From assembly GCA_014218235.1 (NCBI GenBank), contig CM024760.1, positions 71,426,961 through 71,490,960 on the forward strand: 64,000 bases of DNA, read 5' to 3'. Made by a program: the position numbers and the translations under genes. This stretch comes from Colocasia esculenta (taxonomy: Eukaryota > Streptophyta > Magnoliopsida > Alismatales > Araceae). Of the stretch, positions 1 to 11,935 are shown piece by piece. Position 1 is the first letter of the stretch. Each line of letters starts with the position of its first letter. The notes beneath the pieces are model-generated. The model ran no database searches. It was not told the origin of the DNA and was given only the letters and a program-made list of their open reading frames with translations.

Positions 1-461
1 TCCCGTCCTCTTGAGTGTATGGTTCATCCTCGGTCTCACCTGAGAACACAACGACAAATAACGCAGGGTGAGCGATAACGCCCAGTAGGACTTAAATCTC
101 AGGATCAAGCATGCTTTAAGTGATTAATGTCTTATAAAGCAGGATAACTAGAGAGAATAACGAGAATGTATAGAAAGTACTGGTACATGATTACGAGAAA
201 CAATAGCACAATGCACGAGAGTATAGCACAACAAGTGTTGATATCGGATTGGCCGTATAACAAGATAACAAGTAAAGTTGCACAATAGTGCACAAGTCAC
301 GATAGCAAGTGTTTGGTCGATATTCTTTCAACCACGAGATTCAAGTAAACCAATCATTGACTGTTTGATTAATTGATTGCCATAGATCAAATCTTGTGTG
401 TTCATGCGTTAGATGTATGCCATCACCCATATCATTAGACCCTCGCGAGTTATAGCCTTTC

Positions 462-492
462 AGGTGCTCCTCCCAAGGACCAGACCGGGCCC
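462..492 (-). repeat. GC-rich block conserved among LTR families A, B and F
   Basis: On the element strand this reads CCGGTCTGGTCCTTGGGAGG followed by AGCACC. The same block appears at 37556-37585 in the solo LTR and at 40978-41007 in the F LTR, while the surrounding bases have diverged much more. Its role is unknown to me. Confidence 0.6.
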
Positions 493-1374
493 TTATAATG
501 TTGCCTAGCATAGTCATGTTTTTATATCGTAGACAATCAATTTAATGGCCAAATGGAGTACCAAGAAATAGATGAGAGTACTAGATGAATAGACGAGATA
601 GTAGAGAGAACGTGAATAGACGAGGGAGTAGAGTATAGATGAGAGCTAGTGGACATTGCACGTAATGCGACGAGTAAACAGGCGATAGTAACAGTTGCAC
701 AACACACGCACTTGGTGTTAGCAGTCAGGTGGAACTCACGATCTTCTCGCTGGCCATGTTATGCACAAGTCCAGAGGTTCGACGTGATTCAAGGTAAGAG
801 CGAACTTCTAATAGCTGTTTGGATCATATCGATCCCTAAAGGTGTAATGGGTGTTAGGGTACAACCGGCTCGTCGACCATGTGGGAATCCATGATCAGAG
901 GAGACTTACAGAGGCCTTGTGCAAGGGTTCACTAGTCCGGCGAAAGGAATATCCGACGGAGAGTTCACGACAAGCCAAGTAAAGTGTGTATATAAAACAG
1001 GTGCTCAACGTTCTAGAGGAATTCTAGAACAGTGGAGCGTTGAGATCGGTGCTTCAAAACAACGCGAAAATTGAGGACAAGTTCATTTACAAGTAAGGCA
1101 ATTTAATTGCATAAATTACCAGATATATTATGTCACATGTTCATGCCAATTAAGCCATATTTGGATGGTTCCAAGTGTGTGCATGTGTCATGAAATTTAG
1201 ATAGAAAAGATGTCGTGAATATGTATTTTAAAGCATTCAATATAACTCCATGTAAAACAGGTGTTTTTACTGCGTATATGAATGTTAAAAAGGCGTAAGA
1301 ATATTTCAGAAAGTGAGAGAAATAATTTTATGGATTTTCATGCAAAATCCTGTGAAAGCGACATAGGCCAGTAA

Positions 1375-1577
1375 GGATTGCGACAGGGGTAGGGCAGGTA
1401 GCGACAGGGCCTGCAAAGGGTTGCGACAGGGCTGCCAGGACAGAAGGCTAGAACGCGACGTAGGTACTGTCGTATTCAGAAAGCGACAAGGAAGGCGTCG
1501 TGACGGATTGAGATCGCGACAAATGGACGGTCGCAATCAGACCCAGAAGGCGACATATCGGCCTGTCACAATCTGGT
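1375..1577. repeat. CpG hairpin array in LTR A (GCGAC/GTCGC type)
   Basis: About 200 bp hold ten or so copies of GCGAC or its complement. Several pair as hairpins: GAACGCGAC with GTCGTATTC (1451-1477, 9-nt loop) and GATCGCGAC with GTCGCAATC (1512-1538, 9-nt loop). The left half has direct repeats of GCGACAGG. On the element strand the array is 700-900 bp downstream of the TATA box. Confidence 0.8.
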
Positions 1578-2259
1578 GGTCTGCGCCTGACTCTGACAGG
1601 AATCAGACCAGGTTTTGGATTGCAGGCCAACTTGAATCAAATTGACACAGGGTTGTTCATAAATTCATAACTATTTGTATACACGATGAAAAATCATGAA
1701 ACTAGTTTTGAATTGATCCTGACATGCAAGGATACTTCCAGTAATTTGGAATTTGAAAACAATCGTGGTATCGACATGGTTCTAACAAGTGGAACAAGAA
1801 GCAACCTGATTCCAGGTGCAGCAAAGATGACTGATTTAATTCGAGCAACATGCTTGATAAAAATTAGAGCTTTTAGGGGCAAAAGATGCCTAACATGCAT
1901 CAGTCCCTACAGTAAAAATCTCGTAGCATGGGGTTGAGTATACAAGGAGATCAAGAGTTAAGAAGAGGGTTCGGGGTCATGTACGTTACAGAACATGAAA
2001 AATCAAGAACTAAAGATATGTTCAATGGAAAATTATGAAACTTGAGGGTTTTGTTCCTGATGTATGGAACAATCTACAGACGAAATATCAAGATTTTAGC
2101 TTGTGAGAATGCCTACCTTGACTCGATTTCCTCTTCTAGGGCTAGAACTTGAAGAACGGGGTTGTGAGCTTGAAGGGTTCTTCTTCCCACGAAATCTCCT
2201 CCTGGTCCAGGAATTCCTTGGCACGAGCTTGGGTTGGCCAAGAGGGTTTAAGAGGTGTA

Positions 2260-2267
2260 TTTATATA
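2260..2267 (-). promoter_or_regulatory. TATA box of LTR A
   Basis: The element strand reads TATATAAA in a GC-richer context, about 430 bp into the LTR. This is the expected place for the U3/R promoter of a plant LTR. Confidence 0.55.
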
Positions 2268-2697
2268 AACACAAGTTCCTATTCCTACTACTACTCAAAT
2301 TCCTCTTAATTCTGAGATTTCCTAACTCCACCATTTCTCTCTTGCTTTCCAATCTCTAATTAGGGTAGGATAGTATCTAAATTCGTGCTAGACTATATGG
2401 GGTAGGTTTAGGAATCCAATTCCTACTCTAATTGCCACTTTTATTGCTTTAATAACCCCTTTCCAATTATGATATAATTAAACTCCGAATTTAGGATATT
2501 TTCTTATTATTCTCCTCTTGCAAATTCATATTTTTGATCCAATAAATTCTAGGGGATCCATTACGTAAAGCCCATTACTCTTTTCCATGTAATGGATTTT
2601 ATTTAATGCTCTTTTCATTTAAATATCCATTTAGCTAGGTTTTAATTCTTTATTTAATTTTTTTTTTTATTTTTTCGCAAAAAATCAGGTTGCTACA

Positions 2698-2941
2698 AAG
2701 TCAGAGGGGGGAGGGTGCTCTGACAAGGGTCAGGAAACCCCCTTCCCTCCGAACAGGGGTGTGCGCCAAGATGTTGATCGGCAGTCCAATCTAACAAGGA
2801 TCAAGGAAATTTTCGACTGCTATCAGGTGGATAACATGTGGGTACATATGAGGTTGTGGCATCTCCTCATTAGTGTATTGATATAATTAGTCTGCAACCA
2901 TGCTTACCTTGTGGTTTTTCTTTACGTGAAAGAGATTTAAC
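2698..2941. other. Unannotated spacer
   Basis: I see no coding frame, RNA gene or terminal repeat here, only a G-rich run near 2704-2716 (GAGGGGGGAGGG). Confidence 0.5.
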
Positions 2942-3247
2942 TAGGGCTGTTCACGGTTCAGTTGGATTCGATTTGATTTTTTTTTTGAAAAAATCGAATC
3001 GAATCGAAATTAAATTCAAAAATAAGGGGAAAAAAGTTTTTAAGGGAGGTTGTAAGCATCAAATTCACAACCTTCCCATGGTAAGAGGCACCCCCAACCA
3101 CTGTGCTATTATTTTTTGTGATATTATATATATATATTCGGTTCATTCTAGTCCCAAATCAAATTGAATTGTGAATCTCTTTAAATCGAACTGAACCAGT
3201 CGTTTCGATTTAATTTTTTGATTTAGATCATTTAATGAACACTCTTA
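2942..3247. mobile_element. hAT-type MITE
   Basis: This is a 306-bp non-coding element. Its ends are imperfect inverted repeats: TAGGGCTGTTCA on the left against the complement of TGAACACTCTTA on the right, 9 of 12 matching. It is flanked by an 8-bp target duplication with one mismatch, GATTTAAC (2934-2941) and CATTTAAC (3248-3255). The 8-bp duplication and the subterminal GGTTCAGTT / AACTGAACC segments suit hAT-derived MITEs. Confidence 0.65.
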
Positions 3248-3255
3248 CATTTAAC

Positions 3256-3639
3256 GAAGTACATTAATAAAGAAGGTTATGGGGATCAGTGATTTAACTT
3301 TACACCAGTAAGATGATGCCCTTGGAGTATACCCACGTACCCTCCAACCCATCCACGTTCCAATCCCAACACACTTTATGGATGAAAGCAATTGGGGAAC
3401 AGTAAGTGCACACACTGAAAAATTTTATTGTGGAATTTGAAGTCGGGTTTGTGTATGAGTGCGGCACAATCATGATGTATTATATCTGGGGCTTTACGGT
3501 CCCGAAGCACGGTTGGCACGGTACCTCGCTCAACTTGCTGCTCGAGATACCGTGGGCGATGTAGGTACCCTCGTTGGAGACTCGAGGATGGAAACCATAT
3601 TCACCTTCGAGATCCTCAGTGTCAAGTTCTGGGCCTATC
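3256..3639. other. Spacer before NPF fragment
   Basis: A short open frame at 3459-3650 (+) runs toward the NPF fragment but has no motif I recognise. The rest shows no repeat boundary or RNA gene. Confidence 0.4.
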
Positions 3640-4070
3640 CAGTATCCTAGCTGCAGTGCATGGGGGTCAGCTACATCCTGATGGCCCGACAGCCGCAGCC
3701 TTGGTAGAGGTGAGAAGAAAGAAGTAGCAATATCTGCGTGATGGTGGGAGGGTCTCCGTCATGAACATCGCATTGCTACTTCTCCAATTCTTCCTGGTGG
3801 GGGGCTCTGACGTGTTCACGTATGTGGGGCAGCTGGAGTTCCTCTACAGCGAGGTGCCTTGCAACATGAGGAACCTGTGCACGACACTCTTCATGTTGGC
3901 CATCGCGTTGGGGAACCTCCTAAGCTCGATGGTGAGGGTTGTTGTGGGGGAGAGAGAAGCCCTGGGTGGATACTGAACTACCACACCTAGATTACTTCTT
4001 CTCGACAATGGCAGGGCTCTACATCGAGAATCTGCTCGCCTTTTGTGTTTGTGTGAGGAGTTACACATCT
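3640..4070 (+). pseudogene. NPF (nitrate/peptide transporter) C-terminal fragment
   Basis: This is a broken piece of a proton-coupled nitrate/peptide transporter (NPF/POT family, plasma-membrane carriers with 12 membrane spans). The frame at 3761-3960 reads through QFFLVGGSDVFTYVGQLEF and then MRNLCTTLFMLAIALGNLLSS, which is the conserved membrane region before the last spans of NPF proteins. Just upstream, ALVEVRRKK is the usual linker motif, out of frame with LQCMGV before it. After a frameshift near 3945-3960 the text HLDYFFSTMAGL, then NLLAFCVCVRSY, gives the final span. At least two frameshifts and one stop show it is dead. Upstream frames at 3459-3640 may belong to it, but I cannot confirm that. 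Confidence 0.75.
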
Positions 4071-5243
4071 CAGAAATTTTTTTCAGGGAGGACAGGGGCC
4101 AGATATTGGAGCTGGCCCATTCGGGTGCGACCTTGGCGCAATGGGTGAAGCGTGGGGATATGAGACTTGTTTGGGACAATATGGCACAATATATATGATC
4201 CGTACCATGCCATAAAATTTTGATTCGCACTAGTTCAACGATCTGGCCAACAATGATTAATCTAAGTACATTTTTTAGACATTTGACAGGGGTATGGTAA
4301 CTAGACTCATTTTGGTTTGGGTTTTTTGTATATATATTGCTATTAGAAGAAGGATTTGCCATGCCGTCGCGTACGGCCGGATCGCACGGTGCCGGGTCAC
4401 CCACAAAGGGTAATCCAATGTGGTTTGATGAGATCCGAGCCAGATTCAGAAGGGACTCGACTGGACCCTAAGCAGTCCGATCGGATCTGCTTTTTAAAAC
4501 TCCTCCCCCAATTCCCCCTTTCCCTTTCCCAAATCTCAACCCGTGGCCTCCTCTTCCTGTGCAGAGGCCTTCTCTTCTCTTCTGTTTGCTCTCTTCCTCC
4601 TCTCTTCTTCCCCCTCTCTATTTTAATGTTTATGTTTAAACTTTTTTATTTTTTCAAATTTAGTATCTACTTAGTACATCTCCTCCCTTCTTAACTTGAA
4701 ATTCAAGTTTTTTTCAAGAGAAAGCCTCCCTCTTCAAAGTATACATCACACCCTAGATCTAGTTTTTTTTCTTCATTTTCTTTGCATTTGAAAGCAAGAT
4801 CTAAGTTGGAAACTTCAATATAAGTGTTTAATAGTTATTTGCAAAAAAAAAAATCTATAAATACATGCTGTTTTAGGGATGATTTAGGGTTCTTCATGAA
4901 TAAATCTAAAATTTTAAGTTTAATTTAATTTATTTTTTGGATATATGATAGCATGTTTATTTTAGTGTAGAAACATTGTAAGAGTATAGAGTGATCATTT
5001 AAGTGCATGAGAGTGCATCTTTGTTAATGTTGATTAATTTGTGATTAACAATTATTATATTATTTTTAATATAATTTTGACATATTTTTAGGTAAATTCA
5101 ATGTGTGGTGATTGCAATCTCATGTGCTATTTTTTAGTGCTTATTGCACGAATATTATTTTTAACTTTGACAGTTTGTATTTTACTCCAACTTGTTAATG
5201 CATGTTAATAGTATTGTCCTGTGTGATTGCTATAACATTATAG
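4071..5243. other. Presumed 5' region of the hAT element
   Basis: There is no coding frame. A GC-rich segment (4360-4480) is followed by TTTTTAAAACTCC and a CT-rich stretch (4500-4625), which looks like a promoter with a pyrimidine-rich leader. Then comes AT-rich, intron-like sequence ending in TTATAG immediately before the transposase ATG at 5244. I could not place the left terminal inverted repeat. Confidence 0.4.
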
Positions 5244-7623
5244 ATGCCTCCACGAGGATAGAGTGATGATGTTGGGTGGCAATATGAGACAATACTTTAG
5301 AATAACAAACGTTGTTTCCAATGTAATTATTGTTCCATACAATTACGTAAGGGATGTGTCTCCCATTTAAATAAGCAATTGGCAGGAGTCAAGGGTGCAG
5401 AATACAATGAAGTTATCGGTTGTCCGATCGTGTCATATGATGTCAAGATTGCTATGTCACAATCATTGAGACATGTTAGGGTAGAGAAGAGGATGTAAAC
5501 ACATGTTACATTAGAAGAGGATGAAGGAGGATCACAAGATGAATAACAATTCCCATCTTAGGCCCTCAGTGTCCATGTCACAGTTTGAGATCCATACGAG
5601 AAAGACTTATATTGAGCTCTACGCAAGAGTAGGGCCAAGGCATGGGCCAGGGGTAACTTAGAAGCACTTGTTCACAATGAAGGAGTCCATCCTCGCAACT
5701 TTCTAGATCGCAAGACCTTCATTGCTATTTTACTGATCCTCCTTGCCGCTCAACGCCTTCCCTACCCTAAAGGAAGAGGAACACAAGTCTAGATGTGCAG
5801 GACATTGGACATTGAACCCTATGCCTTTGAGAGAGAGCATGGAAAGTAGACCTAGATTGAAGACTCTTTACATAGTGAAAAGTCGATATGGCAATTGGGT
5901 AGGGCTGTTGCTAAATTTTGGCATCATTCAGGATTGACTTTTAATGCAGCAAATAGTCCATACTACAAGCCAATAGTGCAAGAGATCTAGAATCTTGGAA
6001 AGTATGTACAACCTACAACAACAAAGGCACTTGTTGGTGTTTGCCTAGATACAAAAATTGAAGAATTGAAAAATTACATTGCTTCTTTCAAGAGAAAAAG
6101 TAGCATAATAAACTTTCTAGTATATTATGACCAAAAAGTCTTTTATCACAAGTCCATGGATGCTTCTGGCCATATTGATAGTCATCAGTACATTTTGCAG
6201 CTAATGGAGCTGATGGTGGTGGAGATTGATGAGAACTACATTATGTAGGTGGTGACGGGTAATGGGTCAAACTACAAGAAGGCAAGGAAAGAATTGATGA
6301 AGGCACATCCTCACCTTTTTTTGGACCCACTGTGTAGTGTGGACTTAATGTTGAAAGAAATTGATCAACTTTACTAGGTAAATTTCATTGTTATCATTAT
6401 TTCTAATGTTATATATAAATTTCTTGCAGCTTCAATGATAATGACAAAATAATGTTGTATGAATATGTAGGTTAAACATGTCACTGGGGCAACACAAAAC
6501 ATTATAAGATACATCTATAATCACACCCTTGTGCTACGATGGATGCAAGATTTCTATGGTAGTGAGATATTGAGGCTAGCCTTTACACGCTTTGTGACAA
6601 ATTATGTTGCCTTGGATATCCTCTTGAATCATAGAGATAGACTGAAGCAAATGTTCAGAAGTGACCAGTGGCTATCCTCACATTTTGCTACTTCATGCAA
6701 TGGTCAGGAGGTGGACGGCTTGGTGAACAACTCCAACTTTTGGTCGAGGGTTAGCAAGATTGTGTAGATGATTGAGCCTCTTTATCAGGTCCTAAGACTT
6801 GTGGATGGTGATAGAACGCCAACGATGAGATTGGTGTATGCAAAACTGGAGGCTGCCAAAAAACATATATTTGCAGCATCATCTAAGTATGCCTATATGT
6901 TCATAGAGATTGTTAAGGATTGGTGGGATTTCCAAATGAGTAGAGACTTGCATATGGCAGGTAACTAAATACTAACCTATGTCTATAATCTTCTGTAATT
7001 TTCATGTACAAACATTCATCATACTAATTTGCAACATACTATCTCCATCTTGGATTCCAACATGAGTATGAGCTTGCTTATTGAGACGATTTGTTAGGTG
7101 CTGTGACATCAGTGGTGGATAAGATGTCACGAACTCATGACAATGTTGTAGCCACCCTTAGTGAGGTACATATTTCACCCATAATCTGCAAAGTGAACAA
7201 TATTTCATGTGAAACATACCATTCATAGTTTTACATTACCTTATTCGTTGTAATTAAAATATTTTTAGGAAGGAATTGGTTCCTTTGGCTACGCTTTAGC
7301 GATTGCATCCCGAAAAAGGCTTGACCCAGGTATATATATATATTGCGTATGAAAGCCCAAGAATATATAATGACGAACATGGTGTAACTAATAATACTCG
7401 TCTTTTCTTCTGACAGGAGAGAGGTAGCTTAGTTATGGGAGAAGTGCACCGACACTTAGAGATATTGTAATTAAAAGTTTACCGCAGACTTCATCTTCTT
7501 CTAGTTGTGAGAGAAATTGAAGTATGTTTGCTCCAATTCATACCAAGTTGTGGAACTGATTGCGTCACAGAAGGTTAGACAACTTGATGTATGTATATTA
7601 TAATACGAGGCTCAGGTTGAAAC
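5244..7623 (+). pseudogene. hAT transposase pseudogene (BED finger, DUF659, dimerisation domain)
   Basis: This is a degenerate transposase of a hAT DNA transposon (cut-and-paste, nuclear, 8-bp target duplications). From the ATG at 5244 the frame gives a BED-type finger with CNYC, then SHLNKQLAGVKG, with stop codons at the 6th and 19th positions. Bases 5890-6377 carry the DUF659 region: FKRKSS runs straight into INFLVYYDQ, so the segment that holds the first catalytic Asp in this family seems deleted. Then comes VTGNGSNYKKA. Exon-like breaks are visible: ...CTTTACTAG/GTAAATTTC at 6377 and ATATGTAG/GTTAAAC near 6471. Bases 6531-6966 (TRFVTNYVALDILL, RLVDGDRTPTMRLVYAKLEA) are the hAT core. Bases 7430-7623 are a frameshifted C-terminal dimerisation domain ending in YYNTRLRLK. 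The copia element interrupts it at 7624. Confidence 0.88.
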
Positions 7624-9115
7624 TGTAAGGAATCAATCAGAGTGCAGCGGAAACGCGATTCCCTCCATTTGAGATCGTTGCCGGTGGTTGGAATCGAATA
7701 AAATGGAAACACGCGAGCAGGAAGATCCGATCTTTACCTTTGCGGGGTTGCGAAACTCCCGAATCCGGGAAGCTGGTAGCGCTGGAGGCGCTGGTGCTTC
7801 AAGCCGTTCAGGTGTCCGGCCTCTAGACGTATCCACACGAGCTCTGGATGCAGACGGGGTCTCCTCGGTCTCCACGCGTCTCCCGGATCTCAGCTCCACC
7901 ATGTGCCGGTGAGAAGTGAGAGAGAGAGGGGGTGGCGCCCCAAGGAGAGAGAGAGGAGGGGGGCGGCCAAGAGAGAAGACCTGTAGCCTGGACCAGGGTT
8001 TGACTCTCCACATATATTTATAGACACTGCAGTTTTTCACAAAAACCCACTTATTGTCTATAACGACCATCATGCCCAGTCTGCTCAGAACTCTATTGCG
8101 TGTGACCCTCTAGGCCCAAGTTCTAGTCCAGTTTTCAGCCCATTAAGTCCAATAACTCTTTATTGACTTATTGCAATTAATTAATATCTCATATTAATTA
8201 ATTACACAATCAATTATCGTCTCACGATCCAATCAAGTTGGGTGTCAAGCAACACCACTTGATCCTGGAAAGCATTGGGGTTCAGCAACCCAATCAAGGA
8301 ACCCTTTTTGTCAACAGATACCACATGACTATAATCCCTCGCTCGTACAATACTCCCGAGCGCACTTAGGGTATGGTCAACTGTCAAACCCTAATATGTG
8401 CACTCACTTGGTTTAGATGTCGCATAGCAATATCAGAAAACTCCTTTCTGATAAGTAGTCTTGCCCTGGCCAGGGACTCTCAGGCATCTTTCCCTAGAGC
8501 ATTCACTCTCTTATTACCGAGAGCGAACGATCCCATATTGACCACACAATCACCTTCGAAGGTATTCCGCTAGATCCGAACACTTAACTGATTAAGACCT
8601 CATGGCTAGAGATCTATAAGTTAAGGTCAAAACCTAGAAGTCCACCAACAAGGTGTCCTTGGTGTCTCAGGTCTAAGAACCAATCACGCCACTATGACAA
8701 TGAATCTAGCTGGTTGACAGTTAGGTAATATTACTATCCAGCGATTCATAACGGATCAGTTCAGTGAACTCATTCTCCAACGAGCACTTATAGATTTATC
8801 TTAGTGTCTCCACACAAGTGACTATGAGACCAGTCACCCTCATCATATGAGCAGGTGCAATCTGTTCTAGTCTAACCAGATATTCGATGTCCTTCTCGAA
8901 TATCTTCCGACTAGGAACAATTAAGAATATACGTTTAAAGGATATTAATCTCATTGTTATGATCTCATCATAATTAATATCTATTGCGCATATTCATGGA
9001 CTTCATAATGAAACGGCAAACGAATTACACATAATGAATATAAAAGCCTTATTATTATTATTAAAGAACAAGAATGTACAAGTTATGATTGGCTTGAGGA
9101 CACACATAACTAACA
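7624..9115 (-). repeat. Copia 3' LTR
   Basis: The LTR is 1492 bp. On the element strand it starts TGTTAGTTATGTGTG (9115) and ends ATTCCTTACA (7624), so it has TG...CA ends. A TATA-like box (CTATAAATATATG, minus) is at 8011-8023. Bases 7624-8370 are nearly the same as 14779-15570. Confidence 0.92.
8011..8023 (-). promoter_or_regulatory. TATA box of copia 3' LTR
   Basis: The element strand reads CTATAAATATATG. An identical copy sits at 15166-15178 in the 5' LTR, where it would drive the element. Confidence 0.55.
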
Positions 9116-9126
9116 ATCTCCCACTT
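9116..9126 (-). other. Copia polypurine tract
   Basis: The element strand reads AAGTGGGAGAT directly before the LTR start TGTTAG. This is the expected plus-strand primer site. Confidence 0.75.
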
Positions 9127-9129
9127 GGA

Positions 9130-9516
9130 CTAAAGCCAATCACCTTTATGTCTTAATCCCATAGACTCTAGGTGGCGCTCAAACACAATTTGAGTCAAAG
9201 GCTTCGTCAGTGGATCTGCAATGTTGTCGACTGAAGGAACTCTTTCCACCAGTACATCTCCTCTAGTGATAATCTCCCTGATCAGGTGAAATCGCCTCAG
9301 AATGTGCTTTGACTTCTGATGAGACCGCGGCTCTTTCACTTGTGCAATGGCCCCATTATTGTCACACAGCAATGGGATCGGATCAGAGTCACCTGGCACC
9401 ACACCAAGGTCGGTGATGAACTTCTTCATCCACACTGCCTCCTTGGCGGCTTCAGTTGCAGTAATGTACTCAGCTTCTGTCGTCGAGTCTGCAATTGGTT
9501 CTTGCTTGGAACTCTT
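9130..9516 (-). pseudogene. Copia RNase H domain, C-terminal pol
   Basis: This is the last part of the copia polyprotein, which removes RNA from the cDNA hybrid. Visible motifs are TEAEYITATEAAKEAVW, LLCDNNGAIAQ and SKHILRRFHLIRE, then VDNIADPLTKPL near the end. An in-frame stop (TAG, plus-strand 9517-9519) separates it from the RT part; a Trp codon is usual there, which suggests a G-to-A change. The natural stop lies just before the polypurine tract. Confidence 0.88.
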
Positions 9517-10900
9517 CTAGCTTACTGCACCTCCGTTTAAGGTGAACACAAACCCAGATGTAGACTTGATATCATCTGGATCTGACTGGAAACTCGAGTC
9601 AGTATATGCCCGAAGTTTCAAGTCCCCTCCTCCATAAACCAGAAATATATCCTTAGTCCTTCTCAAGTACTTAAGGATACATTTCTCTGCCATCCAGTGT
9701 GTTTCACCTGGATTTGTCTGATATCTGCTCGTAACACTTAGAGCAAATGCCACATCAGGCCTTGTACATAGCATGGCATACATGATAGACCCTATAGCCG
9801 AGGCATAGGGGACTCTATCCATGACTGCCCTCTCTTCAGGAGTCTTAGGAGACTGTTCCTTAGAGAGATTAATTCCATGTCTCATTGGTATGAGACCTCT
9901 CTTGGAATTTTCCATGCCAAACCTTTTGACAATGGTATCTATGTACATGGATTGGGTCAAGCTAAGCATCCTTTTGGATCTATCTCTATAGATACATATT
10001 CCCAATACGTAGGATGCTTCTCCCAAATCCTTCATAGAGAAGTTCTTTGACAACCATACCTTTACTGATGATAACATCCCTACATCATTCCCAATGAGCA
10101 AGATGTCATCAATGTAAAGTACGAGAAAAGTGATAGAACTCCCACTGTTTTTCTTATACACACATGGTTCATCTTCATTCTTAATGAAGTCATAAGATTT
10201 GATAGCCTCATCAAACCTTATGTTCCAACTACGAGAAGCTTGCTTCAATCTATAGATGACCTTTGAAGCCTGCATACTTTATCTGGACACTCTTTGGATG
10301 TAAAACCTTCAGGCTGTATCATATACACTTCTTCCTTAATGTTTCCATTGAGGAAAGCAGTTTTTACATCCATCTGCCAGATCTCATAATCAAAGTATGC
10401 AGCAATGGCGAGAAGAATTCTGATCGACTTTATCATAGCAACTGGTGAGAAAGTTTCGTCATAGTCAATTCCTTGCCTTTGACGATACCCCTTGGCCACC
10501 AGCCTTGCCTTATAAGTGTCGATCTGTCCATCTGCACCGATCTTTCTCTTAAAGATCCACTTGCACCCAATAGGTACAATACATTCAGGCAAGTCTACCA
10601 AGTTCCAAACTTGGTTGGTGTACATGGATTGCATCTCAGAATTCATGGCATCTTGCCATTTCCCTGACTGAGGACTATCAATAGCCTCTTGGTAGGTCTT
10701 TGGATCATCATCCTCATTATAAGACATGCCTTCACTGATATGTCCAACATATCTTTCAGGCTGTCTAGGTACTCTACCAGACCTATGCTGAACGTGTGTA
10801 TATTCCTGAACAGGTTCCGGAACCGATGTTTCATCAGGTGGACTTTGCACAGTTTGTGGATCTAGAACCTCTTCTAGATCTACCTTACTCCCACTGTCCT
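9517..10900 (-). pseudogene. Copia reverse transcriptase
   Basis: This is the RNA-dependent DNA polymerase of the copia element. In order it shows NLVDLPECIVPIGCKWIFKR, YKARLVAKGYRQRQGIDY, ETFSPVAMIKSIRILLAIAA, QMDVKTAFLNGNIKEEVYM and the catalytic YIDD in LVLYIDDILLIGND. After that come the connection motifs YASAIGSIMYAMLCTRPD and YTDSSFQSD, the second of which opens RNase H. A frameshift near 10245-10275 splits the domain between CRLQ and the following KVIYRLKQA. The rest of the frame is well kept. Confidence 0.92.
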
Positions 10901-11885
10901 CTTGGGTAAGGTACTCCTCTTCCAAGAAGACAGCTCTCCTGGCGACAAACACTCTTTGTTCACCAGGATGGTAAAAGTAGTACCTAAATGTTTCTTTTGG
11001 GTATCCAACAAACCTGCACTTATCGGTTCTGGATTCCAGTTTATCTGGGTCGTGTCTCTTCACGTGGGAAGGACAGCCCCATACTTTAACATGTTTAAAA
11101 TTAGGCTTTCTACCCTTCCATATCTCATATGGAGTAGAAGACACAGATTTACTGGGAACCCTGTTCAGTAGATATGCCGCTGACTCTAGCGCATACCCCC
11201 ATAAGGAAACTGGTAACTGCGAACGGCTCATCATGGATCGTACCATGTCCAACAAGGTGCGATTCCTCCTTTCCGATACACCATTCATCTGTGGTGTATA
11301 GAGAGGAGTTCATTGAGAAAGGATACCATTGTCCTTTAAGAATTGTGTGAACTCTGTACTCAAGTATTCACCTCCTCGGTCTGACCGTAGGATTTTAATG
11401 CTTTTTCCAGTTTGTTTCTCAACTTCATTCTTAAATTCTTGGAACTTCCCAAAAGCTTCAGATTTGTACATCATTAAGTAAACAAATCCGAACCTTGAGT
11501 AGTCATTCGTGAATGTAATGAAGTATGAGTAGCCACCCTTGGCTTAGGTAGACATTGGACCACATACATCCGAGTGTATTAGTTCCAATATGTCCTTGGC
11601 CCTATCTCCATGTCCACTAAATGGAGATTTGGTCAACTTACCCATTAAACAGGATTCACAAGTTGCATATGATTCATAATCAAATGGATCCAAGTATCCA
11701 TTCTTATGCAACTTTTGAAGCCTATTCTTGCCAATGTGACCAAGCCTACAATGCCACAAGTAGGCAGTGTTCACACTATTCTTACTTCTCTTATGAGAAA
11801 CATCAACATGGAGATTTGCATAAGAAACATCAAGTAGATACAAACCATTTACCAAATTTGCTAAAGCAACTAGTTTATTTCTCAA
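10901..11885 (-). pseudogene. Copia GAG-pre-integrase and integrase
   Basis: This is the integrase that inserts the cDNA. The N-terminal zinc site is seen as WHCRLGHIG followed by CESCLMGK (His, His, Cys, Cys). The catalytic triad is Asp in IHSDVCGPM, Asp in ILRSDRGGEY and Glu in NGVSERRNRTLLD. Two in-frame stops interrupt it, one after GPMST (near 11543) and one in the segment LSQ-stop-TPLYTPQ (near 11312). The C-terminal part (GCPSHVKRHDPDKLESR, YPKETFRYYFYHP) is the copia-specific domain. The frame is otherwise continuous. Confidence 0.9.
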
Positions 11886-11935
11886 ATAAATTGAACAACT
11901 ATTGTTCTCAATGGTAAACTTGTATCCAATTCTGT

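Larger units (their letters stand above)
1..2697 (-). mobile_element. Gypsy-type LTR, family A, cut by left window edge
   Basis: This is a long terminal repeat read on the minus strand. It begins at 2697 with TGTAGCAACCTGA, almost the same as the LTR starting at 38851 (TGTAGCAACCCGA). It then stays collinear with that LTR: bases 462-492 match 40978-41007 and bases 1-120 match 41280-41400, all reverse-complemented. About 280 bp of its 3' end lie beyond the window edge. The bases to the right (2698 onward) are pyrimidine-rich on the element strand, so they are not a polypurine tract. It is therefore a 5' LTR of an element lying to the left, or a solo LTR. No coding sequence of the element is in the window. 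Confidence 0.85.

Noticed and set aside
3459..3640. Extension of the NPF fragment to the left
   Set aside because: The frame is open, but I cannot match it to a specific NPF segment with confidence, so I left it out of the call.
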